Positions 45,625-55,066 of a DNA stretch of 64,000 nt are shown piece after piece. Source of the stretch: Spirosoma lacussanchae (GTDB lineage Bacteria; Bacteroidota; Bacteroidia; Cytophagales; Spirosomataceae). Made by a program: the position numbers and the translations under genes. The notes beneath the pieces are model-generated. The model did no database searches, had not been told where the DNA came from, and worked only from the letters and a program-made list of their open reading frames with translations. The stretch spans positions 1 through 64,000 of the forward strand of contig NZ_SWJG01000005.1 in the NCBI RefSeq assembly GCF_005870035.1, in the 5' to 3' direction. Numbering within the stretch: the first letter of the stretch is position 1; each line of letters begins with the position of its first letter.

Positions 45625-47169
45625 TTATTTCATTTCCAGCACGACTACGGAGACCGGGGGGAGGGTTACGGTCAGGACGTCGCCGTTGCGGGTAGCCCCG
45701 TTGAACGAAACGGGTTTTACCTTGTTCGGCTGCTCGAAGGTGTTATGATCCTGTACTTTAGCCGATGTCAGGATGCGGCCCGTCAGGCTGCTGGCGCTTA
45801 CGCCCTTCAGGTTGACCGTAACGGTTTGCGGCTTCCCGGCGTCGATGTTGACCAGCGAGATATGTACTTTACCCGCCTGGTCGCGCGAGGCCGATGCGGA
45901 TATGGCCGGGAGTTTGTATTTGCCTGATGTATAGTCTTCCGTTTTGAGGTCGATGGGCAGCATCGTCGCGTCCTGGTGTACATTATACATTTCCAGCACG
46001 TGGTACGTTGGCGTCAGCAGCATCTTGTCGCCCTTTGTCAAAATCACGGCCTGGAGTACGTTCACGGCCTGGGCCAGATTCGCCATTCGTACCCGTTCCG
46101 CGTGTTTGTGGAAGATGTTCAGCGTGGCACCGGTCAGAATGGCATCGCGCATGGTGTTCTGCTGATACAAAAATCCCGGGTTCGTCTTGGGTTCGACCTC
46201 ATACCAGGCGCCCCATTCATCAACAACCAGGGCAATCTTCTTCTGGGGATCATACTTGTCCATGATTTCCGAATGCTTCTGCACGAAGGTGTCCATCTTC
46301 AGGGCTTCGTTCATCGTATGGGCGTAGTCGGTTTCGGTAAATTCAGTAGCCGACCCTTTCTCATTCGGTCCCCAGCCAAAGGTAGAATAATGGTGGAGGG
46401 CTACGCCTTCAACCATTTTGCCGGGAATATTTTTCATCAGCGTTTCGGTCCAGTTAAAATCATCTGAACTGGCACCCGATGCAATCCGGAAGATGGTTTC
46501 TTTACCCACCTGAGAACCCATGAACGTAGCGTACTGGCGGTAAATATTGGCGTAATAATCGGCCGTCATGTTGCCGCCACATCCCCAGGCTTCGTTGCCA
46601 ACACCCCAATAGCGTACGTTCCAGGGGGTTTTGCGCCCGTTTTGCTGCCGCAGGGTAGACATGGGGCTATTGCTGGGAAAATTGACATACTGCACCCAGT
46701 CGCTCAGGTCCTGTACCGTTCCGCTGCCTACGTTACCGGCCAGGTAAGGCTCGGTTCCGAGCAGTTCGCACATATTCAGAAAGTCATGGGTACCGAAACT
46801 GTTGTCTTCCGTTACGCCCCCCCACCAGGTGTTCACAATCTTGGGGCGTTTGGCTTTCGGGCCGATGCCGTCTTTCCAGTGATAGGTATCGGCAAAACAC
46901 CCGCCCGGCCAGCGCAGGTTGGGGATTTTCATCTTTTTGAGAGCCTCGATCACGTCGAGCCGCACCCCGTTTTTGTTCGGGATTTTTGTATTGGCCTCGC
47001 CCACGTAAAAGCCATCGTAGATACAGCGGCCAAGGTGTTCGGCAAAGTGGCCATAGATATGGCGGCTAATAACGGTCTTGCCGTCGCTGGCGTTGATCGT
47101 TACGCGGTTCTGCGCCGTAGCCGACAGGGTCAGTGCCGCGAGCAGAAGAGGAAGCAGTTGTTTTTTCAT
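45625..47169 (-). CDS. GH51 alpha-L-arabinofuranosidase, secreted
   Basis: The 514-residue protein starts at the ATG at 47169 (signal peptide MKKQLLPLLLAALTLSATAQ). The GH51 retaining catalytic pair is visible: the acid/base Glu in GVGNEAWGCGG and the nucleophile Glu in VVDEWGAWYE. It is expected to remove arabinofuranosyl side chains from arabinan or arabinoxylan and so supply arabinose to the operon. The C-terminal 100 or so residues form the usual beta-sandwich. It is preceded by repeat copy C and followed by a hairpin. Confidence 0.95.
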   Translation of the reverse strand: MKKQLLPLLLAALTLSATAQNRVTINASDGKTVISRHIYGHFAEHLGRCIYDGFYVGEANTKIPNKNGVRLDVIEALKKMKIPNLRWPGGCFADTYHWKDGIGPKAKRPKIVNTWWGGVTEDNSFGTHDFLNMCELLGTEPYLAGNVGSGTVQDLSDWVQYVNFPSNSPMSTLRQQNGRKTPWNVRYWGVGNEAWGCGGNMTADYYANIYRQYATFMGSQVGKETIFRIASGASSDDFNWTETLMKNIPGKMVEGVALHHYSTFGWGPNEKGSATEFTETDYAHTMNEALKMDTFVQKHSEIMDKYDPQKKIALVVDEWGAWYEVEPKTNPGFLYQQNTMRDAILTGATLNIFHKHAERVRMANLAQAVNVLQAVILTKGDKMLLTPTYHVLEMYNVHQDATMLPIDLKTEDYTSGKYKLPAISASASRDQAGKVHISLVNIDAGKPQTVTVNLKGVSASSLTGRILTSAKVQDHNTFEQPNKVKPVSFNGATRNGDVLTVTLPPVSVVVLEMK

Positions 47170-47194
47170 AAAAAGTGGGTTTATGTAAAAAGGC

Positions 47195-47316
47195 GTGTAG
47201 AGACACAACCGAATTGGCGGCCGGGCCCTGGCGTCTCCTGTCCGGATGGTTTTGCTGCTATGACCGTGCTCCGCGTCGTCACCCTGGTCCGCGTCCCGGT
47301 GGGGACACGGACCACT
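47195..47316. repeat. Dispersed composite repeat, copy C
   Basis: The copy has GTAGAGAC...GGCGTCTC, then CTGTCCGGATGGTTTTGCTG and GGTCCGCGTCCCGGTG...GGACACGGACCAC. The same three parts occur in copy B in reverse complement. It lies in the gap between araA and the GH51 gene, inside the arabinose operon. Confidence 0.75.
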
Positions 47317-47351
47317 TGTGGGTCGGGAATACCATCCGGGTCGGCAACGGG

Positions 47352-48860
47352 TTACCGGCGGTAGGCGGCTTCGCTCCAGCGGAGTTCGTTTTTCAGCTGG
47401 CGCAGTTTCGTTTGGCTATCGATCACGACGAGTTCGACCCCGAAAATGTCGGCGAAGTCCTCGATATGGCTAGTGGTCAGGTTCTGGCTGAATACCGTAT
47501 GGTGAGCGCCCCCCGCCAGTATCCAGGCCGCGCAGCCGGTAGCCATGTCGGGCATGGGTTTCCAGAGGGCGCGGGCAACGGGCAGTTTCGGCAGGGCCTC
47601 CGTAACGGCTACGGCTTCTACCTCGTTTACGATGAACCGGAACCGGTTGCCCATATCGACCAGCGATACGTTGATGGCCGGGCCGGCCGGTGCGTTGAAT
47701 ACCAGCCGAACCGGATCTTCCTTGCCACCGATACCGAGCGGGTGAACCTCGCAGCTGGGCTTGCCATCGGCAATGCTGGGGCAGATCTCGAGCATGTGGG
47801 AGCCCAGAACGAGCGGGTTGGTCGGGTCGAAGTGGTACGTATAATCTTCCATGAACGAGTTGCCGCCCGGTAGTCCAGCCGCCATCACTTTCATGACGCG
47901 TACCATAGCCGCCGTTTTCCAGTCGCCCTCGCCCGCAAAGCCGTAGCCATCGGCCATGAGCCGCTGCGACGCAATGCCGGGGAGCTGTTTCATACCGTAC
48001 AAATCCTCGAAGGTGTCGCTATAGGCGCCAAACCCGCCGTCCTGCAGGAAGGCCCGCATCCCGATCTCGATCCGGGCTGCGTCGCGCAGGGAGCTGTGTT
48101 GTGCGCCACCCCGCTGCAGCGAATCCATCAGGGTATAGCTGTCGGCATACTCGGTCACGAGCCGGTCGACGTCGGCATCGGTGACCTGATTGATTACCGT
48201 GACCAGATCGCCAATGCCGTGGGTGTTGACCGACATGCCGAAGGTCATTTCGGCCGCTACCTTGTCGCCATCGGTAACGGCTACCTGGCGCATGTTATCG
48301 CCAAACCGGACTACCTTCAGGGTTTTCAGCTCGTGGGCGGCTACGGCTACCCGCGCCCAGTCGGCCAGTTGCGCAACGACAGAGGCTTCCTGCCAGAACC
48401 CTACCACCACTTTGCGGTTCAGGCTCGGTCGGGCCTGATGCATGCGGGTCATCATGAAGCCAAACTCCCGGTCGCCGTGGGCCGACTGGTTCAAGTTCAT
48501 GAAATCCATGTCGATGTCGCCCCACGGAATGTCGCGGTTAAACTGGGTATGGAGGTGGAGCAGGGGTTTGTTGAGGATCGTCAAGCCCCGAATCCACATT
48601 TTGGCGGGCGAAAAGGTATGCATCCAGGTGATGACCCCGATACAGTTCGGTGCTGCGTTGGCGGCCTGGCAGATGGCGTAAATCTCGTCGGTTGTCTTGA
48701 CTACGGGCTTAAATACAATCCGTACCGGCATGTCGGCGGCCCGATCGAGAAATTCGGCAATCGCCTGCGAGTGTGCATCGACCTGCTGCAGGGTCTCCTC
48801 CCCGTATAAATGCTGGCTCCCTGTAATGAACCAAATCTCAAACTGTTTCAGGTTAATCAT
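47352..48860 (-). CDS. araA: L-arabinose isomerase
   Basis: The 502-residue, full-length enzyme isomerises L-arabinose to L-ribulose in the cytoplasm using Mn2+. The N-terminus [20 protein letters not shown] is diagnostic, and [35 protein letters not shown] and the C-terminal [19 protein letters not shown] complete the family pattern. It follows araB with a 175-bp gap filled by repeat copy D and is followed by repeat copy C, so both flanks of this gene carry the repeat. Confidence 0.97.
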   Translation of the reverse strand: MINLKQFEIWFITGSQHLYGEETLQQVDAHSQAIAEFLDRAADMPVRIVFKPVVKTTDEIYAICQAANAAPNCIGVITWMHTFSPAKMWIRGLTILNKPLLHLHTQFNRDIPWGDIDMDFMNLNQSAHGDREFGFMMTRMHQARPSLNRKVVVGFWQEASVVAQLADWARVAVAAHELKTLKVVRFGDNMRQVAVTDGDKVAAEMTFGMSVNTHGIGDLVTVINQVTDADVDRLVTEYADSYTLMDSLQRGGAQHSSLRDAARIEIGMRAFLQDGGFGAYSDTFEDLYGMKQLPGIASQRLMADGYGFAGEGDWKTAAMVRVMKVMAAGLPGGNSFMEDYTYHFDPTNPLVLGSHMLEICPSIADGKPSCEVHPLGIGGKEDPVRLVFNAPAGPAINVSLVDMGNRFRFIVNEVEAVAVTEALPKLPVARALWKPMPDMATGCAAWILAGGAHHTVFSQNLTTSHIEDFADIFGVELVVIDSQTKLRQLKNELRWSEAAYRR

Positions 48861-48904
48861 TATGAACGTTGTACTGATTTTGACGGATGAATAATGAACG
48901 TTGC

Positions 48905-48980
48905 CGTGGTTTCGCCGACCACGATGTAGAGACGCAACCGCCCGGCGGCCCGGCCTTTGCGTCTCCTGTCCGGATGGTTT
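48905..48980. repeat. Dispersed composite repeat, copy D
   Basis: CGTGGT (48905-48910) and ACCACG (48918-48923) form a small hairpin. The core GATGTAGAGACGCAACC...CTTTGCGTCTC follows, then CTGTCCGGATGGTTT. Copy A has the same core in reverse complement with one difference in 43 bases. It lies between araB and araA. Confidence 0.75.
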
Positions 48981-49035
48981 AGGGTATCGACCGCTCAGCC
49001 CGCAATGAAACCGCTCTGTCCGGCCGGAAAGCTAC

Positions 49036-50703
49036 TTATACGGCACTGGCCGCCAGGGGTTGGCGGGCTGGGGTGCCTTCGACAAAACCGCCCAGCTTCA
49101 GGTATTTCTGGTAGAGCGTTTCGTACAGGGCTACCCGCTCGGGACGGGGCTGGTACTGGGCGTCGAAGCCCGATCCCATAGCCCGCTGCGCCGATTCCAG
49201 CGAGGGATGAACGCCCGCAGCTACCGACGCACACATGGCCGCCCCCAGCGCACACGCCTGGTCAGCCTGCGCTACCTGAATGGGCTGGTTCAGTACATCG
49301 GCCAGGGTCTGCATCACGAAGGGCGATTTCTTGGCAACCCCCCCAATGGCAATCACTTTACGAATCGGCACCCCTTCCTGAATAAACCGATCGACGATGC
49401 TGCGCGATCCGAAAGCCGTTGCTTCGACCAGGGCTTTGAACACCCGAGCCGCATCGGTGCCGAGGTTGAGGCCGGTGATAGCGCCCTTGAGCGTATGGTT
49501 GGCGTCGGGGGTCCGGCGTCCGTTTACCCAGTCGAGCGCAATCAGGTCGTTTTCCGTAACGGGTAGCCGCGACGCCTGTTCTGACAGGTACGGAATGAGC
49601 TGGCGGTTCAGGGTGTCGGCGGCTTCGGGGCCGAGCAGGTCGCGCACGGGGCCGGTCAGCAGGCGCGCAAACCAGGCGTATACATCGCCGAAGGCCGACT
49701 GACCCGCTTCCATCCCCAGCATGCCGGGCGCCACCGACCCGTCGACCTGGCCGCAGATACCACGGATGAGCCGATGCCCGATCTCTTCGTTGGGCGCCAT
49801 CAGAATGTCGCAGGTAGAGGTGCCCATGATCCGGACGAAGGCATACGGCTCAATTTCGGCACCGACCGCGCCCATGTGCGCATCGAAAGCACCAACGCCC
49901 ACGACTACCCCGGCCGGTAGCCCCAGCTTCTGAGCCCATTCGGCCGAGAGCGTACCCATCGGCTGATCGGCGGTGTAGGTCTGGGTGAAGAGCCGGTCGC
50001 GCAGACCGCTCAGCAACGGGTCGAGCTGCGTCAGAAACTCATCGGAGGGCAGGCCGCTGAACTCGTCGTGCCAGAGTGCTTTGTGCCCGGCCGCACAGCG
50101 TGACCGCCGTAGCGTCAGCGGGTTGGTCTGCCCGGTCAGCGTCGCCGAGATCCAGTCGCAGTGTTCAATCCACGAAAACGCATGCTGCCGCACGACCTCG
50201 TCGACGCGCAGGGTACGCAGGATCTTGGCCCAGAACCACTCTGACGAGTAGATGCCCCCAACGTACTTGGTGTAGTCGGTATCCCAGTGGTGGGCCAGCT
50301 GATTGATTTCATCGGCTTCGCGGTTGGCCGTGTGGTCTTTCCAGAGAATGAACATACCGTTCGGGTTCTCGGCAAAGTCGGGACGCAGCGCCAGCGGGAG
50401 TCCGGTTTCGTCGACAGCAACGGGCGTTGAGCCGGTCGTATCGATCGAGATACCGACTACCTGCTGCCGCACGTCAGCGGGGGCGTTGGCCAGCGCGCCG
50501 GTAATGGTAGCTTCGAGCCCTTCGAGATAATCGAGCGGGTGCTGCCGAAACTGCGACTGCTCGGGGTCGCAATAGAGCCCCTGTTTCCAGCGGGCGTATT
50601 CGTGTACGTGTGTCCCTACGGTTTCGCCGGTATGGGCGTTGACCAGCAGGGCCCGTACGGAGTCGGTGCCAAAATCGACACCCAGAACATATTGATTTTT
50701 CAT
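49036..50703 (-). CDS. araB: Ribulokinase
   Basis: The 555-residue FGGY-family sugar kinase phosphorylates L-ribulose to L-ribulose-5-phosphate. YVLGVDFGTDSVRALLVN is the N-terminal nucleotide-binding motif, WIEHCDWISATLTGQ and GVGAFDAHMGAVGAEIEPY line the substrate and ATP sites, and IAIGGVAKKSPFVMQTLAD is the C-terminal FGGY signature. The length agrees with bacterial AraB. It starts 45 bp after the Nudix regulator gene, which places the regulator and the catabolic genes in one transcript. Confidence 0.95.
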   Translation of the reverse strand: MKNQYVLGVDFGTDSVRALLVNAHTGETVGTHVHEYARWKQGLYCDPEQSQFRQHPLDYLEGLEATITGALANAPADVRQQVVGISIDTTGSTPVAVDETGLPLALRPDFAENPNGMFILWKDHTANREADEINQLAHHWDTDYTKYVGGIYSSEWFWAKILRTLRVDEVVRQHAFSWIEHCDWISATLTGQTNPLTLRRSRCAAGHKALWHDEFSGLPSDEFLTQLDPLLSGLRDRLFTQTYTADQPMGTLSAEWAQKLGLPAGVVVGVGAFDAHMGAVGAEIEPYAFVRIMGTSTCDILMAPNEEIGHRLIRGICGQVDGSVAPGMLGMEAGQSAFGDVYAWFARLLTGPVRDLLGPEAADTLNRQLIPYLSEQASRLPVTENDLIALDWVNGRRTPDANHTLKGAITGLNLGTDAARVFKALVEATAFGSRSIVDRFIQEGVPIRKVIAIGGVAKKSPFVMQTLADVLNQPIQVAQADQACALGAAMCASVAAGVHPSLESAQRAMGSGFDAQYQPRPERVALYETLYQKYLKLGGFVEGTPARQPLAASAV

Positions 50704-50748
50704 AGCAATGATAGTCGGGCCAGGAAAGAGTGGATACGTAATCGTTGG

Positions 50749-51459
50749 TTAAGTGCCTGATAATTCGGCCAGCTCGGGCAGGAACGTGTAGTAGCCGTCG
50801 AGGTATTTCCGGTAGCGGTCGCTATTGAGCGTGTAGAGCTGCCCCTTTTTGGTGACGGAGTTGGTGTCTTTTTCGCCGGTGCTCAGCAGCAGGTCGGTAG
50901 CCATGATTTTGCGGCTGAAATTGCGCCGGTCCAGCTGGGTGCCGTAGATGGCTTCGTAGAGCTTCTGCAGCTGCGGAACGGTGAACTTGCTGGGCAGCAG
51001 CTCGAAGCCAATCGGGTGCAGCGCGGCTTTGTAACGCAGCCGTTGCAGCGCCACGGTAACCATCTGGTCGTGATCGAAAATAAGGGCGGGCTTACTGTCC
51101 AGACTGATCCAGGACGCGTTGTGCGCCTGAATGGCTGCTACATCCTGATCGGCAATGTTGACCAGCGAATAATAGACCACCGAAATGGTACGCTCAACCG
51201 GGTCGCGGTACACGGTGCCGAACGTCTGTAGCTGTTCCAGGTAGTTATTTCGCAGGCCCGTCAGGTTGTACAGAATCCGGCCGGCAGCTTCTTCGAGGTC
51301 TTCGCCGTCGTTCAGGAATCCGCCCATCAGCGACCATTTTCCGTACTCAGGCTCGAAGTTTCGTTTGATCAGCAGCAACTTCAGCGATTCGCCGTCGAAC
51401 CCGAAGATGATACAATCCAGCGCCACCAGAATGCGGGTGTTGTGTTGATAAACGGCCAT
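50749..51459 (-). CDS. Nudix-family transcriptional regulator of arabinose genes (AraR-like)
   Basis: The 236-residue protein starts at the ATG at 51459 (MAVYQHNTRILVALDCIIF). The N-terminal Nudix-like domain (about 8-150) has GGFLNDGEDLEEAAGRILYN, a degenerate Nudix box without the full REUxEE catalytic set. The C-terminal winged helix (about 155-225) has LPSKFTVPQLQKLYEAIYG and FSRKIMATDLLL. In Bacteroides a protein of this type represses arabinose genes and is released by arabinose. First position in the ara operon and a palindrome at its promoter support that role here. Confidence 0.9.
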   Translation of the reverse strand: MAVYQHNTRILVALDCIIFGFDGESLKLLLIKRNFEPEYGKWSLMGGFLNDGEDLEEAAGRILYNLTGLRNNYLEQLQTFGTVYRDPVERTISVVYYSLVNIADQDVAAIQAHNASWISLDSKPALIFDHDQMVTVALQRLRYKAALHPIGFELLPSKFTVPQLQKLYEAIYGTQLDRRNFSRKIMATDLLLSTGEKDTNSVTKKGQLYTLNSDRYRKYLDGYYTFLPELAELSGT

Positions 51460-51479
51460 GATGGGATAAGGCAAAAACG

Positions 51480-51494
51480 TGTGTTTTTGACACA
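51480..51494. promoter_or_regulatory. Candidate AraR operator at the operon promoter
   Basis: TGTGTTTTTGACACA has TGTGT/ACACA arms around five bases. On the minus strand it follows directly a promoter-like TTG-N20-TAGAATTG, so a bound repressor would block the start site. It lies 21 bp upstream of the regulator's ATG and between it and the divergent GH97 gene. Confidence 0.5.
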
Positions 51495-51604
51495 ATTCTA
51501 GGTTGGTAAAAGCAATTCTCCAACTAGTTCTACCATTTTTTATACATTAGCATACTGGCGGCTGGCCCCCTGTACTGTACCATTCATCTACTCCTACCTA
51601 TCTA

Positions 51605-53692
51605 ATGACTGCACGACTCCTGATTGCATGGCTTGGTTTTTCATGGTCCAGTGTCTGCGCGCAGCAGATCGTTACCATTCATTCGCCAAACGGGGCTGTT
51701 GCGGTGTCGGTCCGGCAGGGCGACGCGGGGGCTGTTTCGTACCAGATTCAATACCGAAACAAGCCGGTCATTACGCCCTCGGGCCTGGGGTTTGTGTTGA
51801 ACAAGCCAAAGCTGACCCTGAACCGATTCGATATCGTATCGGTCGATTCGTCCCGAACAGACGAAACCTGGAAACCGGTTTGGGGTGAGGTGAGCCAGAT
51901 TCGTAATCACTATAGAGAGCTGCTCGTTGGCTTACAGGATAAGTCAGGCTCGGGAGTTGGGCTTCGGGTTCGGTTTCGGGTGTTCGACGATGGGGTCGGG
52001 TTTCGGTATGAGTTTGCCCCGCAGAAAGCGCTTACCCATTTTATCGTGGCCGATGAGCTGACCCAGTTTACCCTGTCGGCCGATCACCAAATGTTCTGGA
52101 TGCCGGGCGATTATGACTCGAACGAATACCACTACAACAAAACCCGGCTCTCGGAAGTCGACGCCCTGGCTGCGGCCAGCCGGGAAAAAGACATTGCTCT
52201 GAAGTCAGTCATCGGGCCGAACGCGGTGCAGACGCCCCTGCTGCTGAAAACCGCCGACGGGCTATACATCAGCCTGTACGAAGCGGCTTTGCTGAACTAC
52301 CCGGTCATGCATCTCCAGCTCGACAAACAGGCCCTGCGGCTGACCGCTCAGCTCGTGCCCGATGCCGTTGGGAATAAAGCGTATCTGCAAACCCCCCACA
52401 ACGGCGGACCAGCCCAAACCCCCTGGCGAACGGTAATTGTTAGTGACAAGGCCACCGATCTGCTGGCGTCTAAACTGATCCTGAACCTGAATGAGCCATC
52501 GACCATTGCCGATCCGTCGTGGATCAGGCCACAGAAGTTCGTAGGCATGTGGTGGGAGATGCACATCGGGAAAGCCACCTGGGAGAAAGCGGGCGGAAAG
52601 CACGGGGCCAACACCCGGAACGTAAAGAAATACATTGACTTTGCGGCCAGACACGGCTTCGACGGGGTATTGGTCGAAGGCTGGAACGAGGGTTGGGAAG
52701 ACTGGTTCGGCAACTGGAAAGAAGAGGTATTCGATTTTGTGACGCCCTACCCGGATTACAACCTGGATTCGCTGACGGCCTACGCCCAGCAGAAAGGGGT
52801 TCGGCTGATCATGCACCACGAAACGTCGGGTTCGGTCACGAATTACGAACGCCGGATGGATGCCGCGTTTGCCTTCATGGTAAAGCAGGGCATCAATACC
52901 GTAAAGACCGGCTACGTGGGGCCTATTATTCCGCGGGGCGAACACCACGACGGGCAGTGGATGGTGAACCACTATCAGCGCGTTGCGCAGAAGGCGGCTC
53001 AGTACAAACTGATGGTCGACTCCCACGAGTCGGCGCACCCTACGGGGCTGCACCGCACTTACCCGAACTGGATGGCGAGCGAGGCTGCCCGCGGCAGTGA
53101 GTTCAATAACGCCCCAACGCTGGGCATCGCGCCTGAGCATACCACCATTCTGCCGTTTACCCGCCTGATGGGCGGGCCGATGGATTTTACGCCGGGTCTG
53201 TTTCGGTTCAAGCTGAACCAGTTCGACAGCACCCGCACGCAGGCGGTGCGAACCACACTGGCTAAACAGCTGGCGCTCTACGTTACGTTGTACAGCCCGC
53301 TCCAGATGGCCGCCGACCTGCCCGAAAATTACGAAAAGCACCTCGACGCGTTCCAGTTTATCCGGGATGTGCCTGTCGACTGGGACGATACCCGAATCCT
53401 GGCCGCCGAACCCGGCGATTATGTCATGATTGCCCGGAAAGAAAAGGGAGCCGCCAACTGGTACGTAGGGGCCATTACCGACGAAAACAGCCGCGACCTG
53501 CTGCTGGACCTATCGTTCCTCGAATCCGGCCAAACCTACGAAGCCGTACTCTACCGCGACGCCCCCACCGCCGACTGGAAAACCAACCCCGAAGCGTATA
53601 TTATTGAAAAGAAAGCCGTTACGGCTAAAACGAAGCTCATGCTTCATTTGGCGAAAGGGGGCGGGTGCGCTGTGCAGCTTGTACGAAAGTAA
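51605..53692 (+). CDS. GH97 glycoside hydrolase (SusB-like)
   Basis: The 695-residue protein has a signal peptide (to about VCAQ). The N-terminal beta-sandwich, TIM-barrel and C-terminal beta domain of GH97 are all present: VGLRVRFRVFDDGVGFRYEF, then KYIDFAARHGFDGVLVEGW (barrel), NEGWEDWFGN and RLIMHHETSGSVTNY. The HHETSG stretch resembles the calcium/base region of SusB, an inverting alpha-glucosidase, so an inverting alpha-glucosidase or related exo-activity is likely; arabinose-type substrates are also possible, from context. It is divergent from the ara operon and shares its control region. Confidence 0.9.
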   Translation: MTARLLIAWLGFSWSSVCAQQIVTIHSPNGAVAVSVRQGDAGAVSYQIQYRNKPVITPSGLGFVLNKPKLTLNRFDIVSVDSSRTDETWKPVWGEVSQIRNHYRELLVGLQDKSGSGVGLRVRFRVFDDGVGFRYEFAPQKALTHFIVADELTQFTLSADHQMFWMPGDYDSNEYHYNKTRLSEVDALAAASREKDIALKSVIGPNAVQTPLLLKTADGLYISLYEAALLNYPVMHLQLDKQALRLTAQLVPDAVGNKAYLQTPHNGGPAQTPWRTVIVSDKATDLLASKLILNLNEPSTIADPSWIRPQKFVGMWWEMHIGKATWEKAGGKHGANTRNVKKYIDFAARHGFDGVLVEGWNEGWEDWFGNWKEEVFDFVTPYPDYNLDSLTAYAQQKGVRLIMHHETSGSVTNYERRMDAAFAFMVKQGINTVKTGYVGPIIPRGEHHDGQWMVNHYQRVAQKAAQYKLMVDSHESAHPTGLHRTYPNWMASEAARGSEFNNAPTLGIAPEHTTILPFTRLMGGPMDFTPGLFRFKLNQFDSTRTQAVRTTLAKQLALYVTLYSPLQMAADLPENYEKHLDAFQFIRDVPVDWDDTRILAAEPGDYVMIARKEKGAANWYVGAITDENSRDLLLDLSFLESGQTYEAVLYRDAPTADWKTNPEAYIIEKKAVTAKTKLMLHLAKGGGCAVQLVRK

Positions 53693-54151
53693 AAGTTGTT
53701 CAGGACAACCTTTAAAAAAGGACATCACCCTGAAATGATAACTTACTATCAGAAACGGAGCCATTCTAGTTGAAGGCCAATACGCTGTACAGTATCCTGC
53801 AAAGGGAGACCCGACCTCTGAAAAGCTGGCGAGTTGTACCTACGTTTGAATACAGGCCTTATTGAGAGACCTATATCCTACTATTTATGCGTAAATTATT
53901 CTGTAAAGACGTTTTCTCGTAAAAAGTAGCTTGGCTTTTCAGGAGCTATATCGACTAATTATAAACTTTACAGACTTACTCATAGATCAATAACGAAGAA
54001 TAATAATATTTCAAATTGAAAAAGTTATAATAAATTACAGTGAGCACGACAAAGTTTTCGTATATTAGGGAATTATGCCCAATACTACCGAGCGACAATA
54101 CTAACTTCAACATACTGGAAAACAGACCCAATTTTTTAGTAAATTTGACCG
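53693..54151. other. AT-rich flank of the restriction-modification island
   Basis: This 459-bp gap has no credible gene. The sequence falls from GC-rich to AT-rich towards the R-M pair, marking the left edge of foreign DNA. It contains one arm of an inverted repeat (54072-54081). A weak hairpin (AAAxGTTGT/ACAACxTTT, 53690-53714) after the GH97 stop may end that transcript. Confidence 0.5.
54072..54081. repeat. Left arm of inverted repeat bracketing the R-M genes
   Basis: ATTATGCCCA here is exactly inverted as TGGGCATAAT at 56007-56016. Read outward-in, similarity goes on for seven more bases (ATACTAC against GTGCTTC, four identical). Confidence 0.5.
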
Positions 54152-55063
54152 ATGACAGCACAGGAAAAAGAGAAATATAAAGCGGACTTTAAGAAAGCAC
54201 TTGACAATTTTACGACCAAGTTGGAAAAATACGTTTCTACCGACAATGGCGACTGGTCGGTCAAAGGCTTCATAGACGTTTACAAGAATATCTACACAAT
54301 CTCATCTGACACCAAAATTGTTTCAAAAATCCTTGAAATACATATCTTTCCTCAAATCCTTCAATTTGCTGGCGAAATCGGATATAAAATTATACTGACT
54401 GAACACCAAAATTATTATCCCGACTTAACATTTATTAGTAAAGAAAACGAAGAGGTAAAATTTGCCGTTGATTTAAAAACAACTTATCGGAAGAAAAACG
54501 GTATTTCAAGTTTCACTTTGGGAAGCCACGGTAGCTATTTCAAGGAACGAGATAAGAAAAAGAACATTCAATTCCCTTACAACCAATATTTAGGACATTA
54601 CTGCCTTGGCGTTATCTACACACGGACAGACATAAATGCTGACGATCCTACGGATACGGAAATCTATCAAGTTCAGGAACTTCAAGAAGAATATGAAACA
54701 CCAAACAAGAAAGTAGGTGAACGAGAGGTAACCTCCGTCAAAAACTTAAAGTCTATCACATCTGTAATTAAGGACTTTGATTTTTTCGCAGCCGAAAAAT
54801 GGAAAATTGCCAGCGACAAACAAGGATCGGGTAACACTGCAAACATTGGTTCTACACTGAGCATTAACGACTTGCGAAATGGAAATGGCGTATTCAGCCA
54901 ACTTGGAGAAGAATGGTTTGACGAATATTGGATAAATTTTGGGGCTGCAACGATGGTCAAAGAAGGAAAGACCACAAAAATAACCAACCTCAAAGACTTC
55001 TTAGAATTTAAAGGCAGAACGGATTTGTGGGCTAAAATTGTAACAAGAAATTCAAAAGATTAA
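54152..55063 (+). CDS. Type II restriction endonuclease, EcoRV-like
   Basis: The 303-residue protein is recognisable from the EcoRV sequence as I recall it. QNYYPDLTFISK and FAVDLKTTYR carry the PD...DxK active site (EcoRV Asp74, Asp90, Lys92). FPYNQYLGHYCLGVIYTR and GSGNTANIGS match EcoRV's FDQYIAHWIIGYVYTR and SGNTTNIGS segments, the latter in the DNA-contact region. It should cut GATATC, though this is predicted, not shown. The N-terminus is about 50 residues longer than EcoRV's. The gene is very AT-rich compared with its neighbours and lies 3 bp before its methyltransferase. Confidence 0.92.
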   Translation: MTAQEKEKYKADFKKALDNFTTKLEKYVSTDNGDWSVKGFIDVYKNIYTISSDTKIVSKILEIHIFPQILQFAGEIGYKIILTEHQNYYPDLTFISKENEEVKFAVDLKTTYRKKNGISSFTLGSHGSYFKERDKKKNIQFPYNQYLGHYCLGVIYTRTDINADDPTDTEIYQVQELQEEYETPNKKVGEREVTSVKNLKSITSVIKDFDFFAAEKWKIASDKQGSGNTANIGSTLSINDLRNGNGVFSQLGEEWFDEYWINFGAATMVKEGKTTKITNLKDFLEFKGRTDLWAKIVTRNSKD

Positions 55064-55066
55064 GTC

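Noticed and set aside
53770..53868. Short frame reading LKANTLYSILQRETRPLKSW
   Set aside because: It opens just after a stop, has about 33 codons, no start codon other than TTG and no family match, so it is likely chance.
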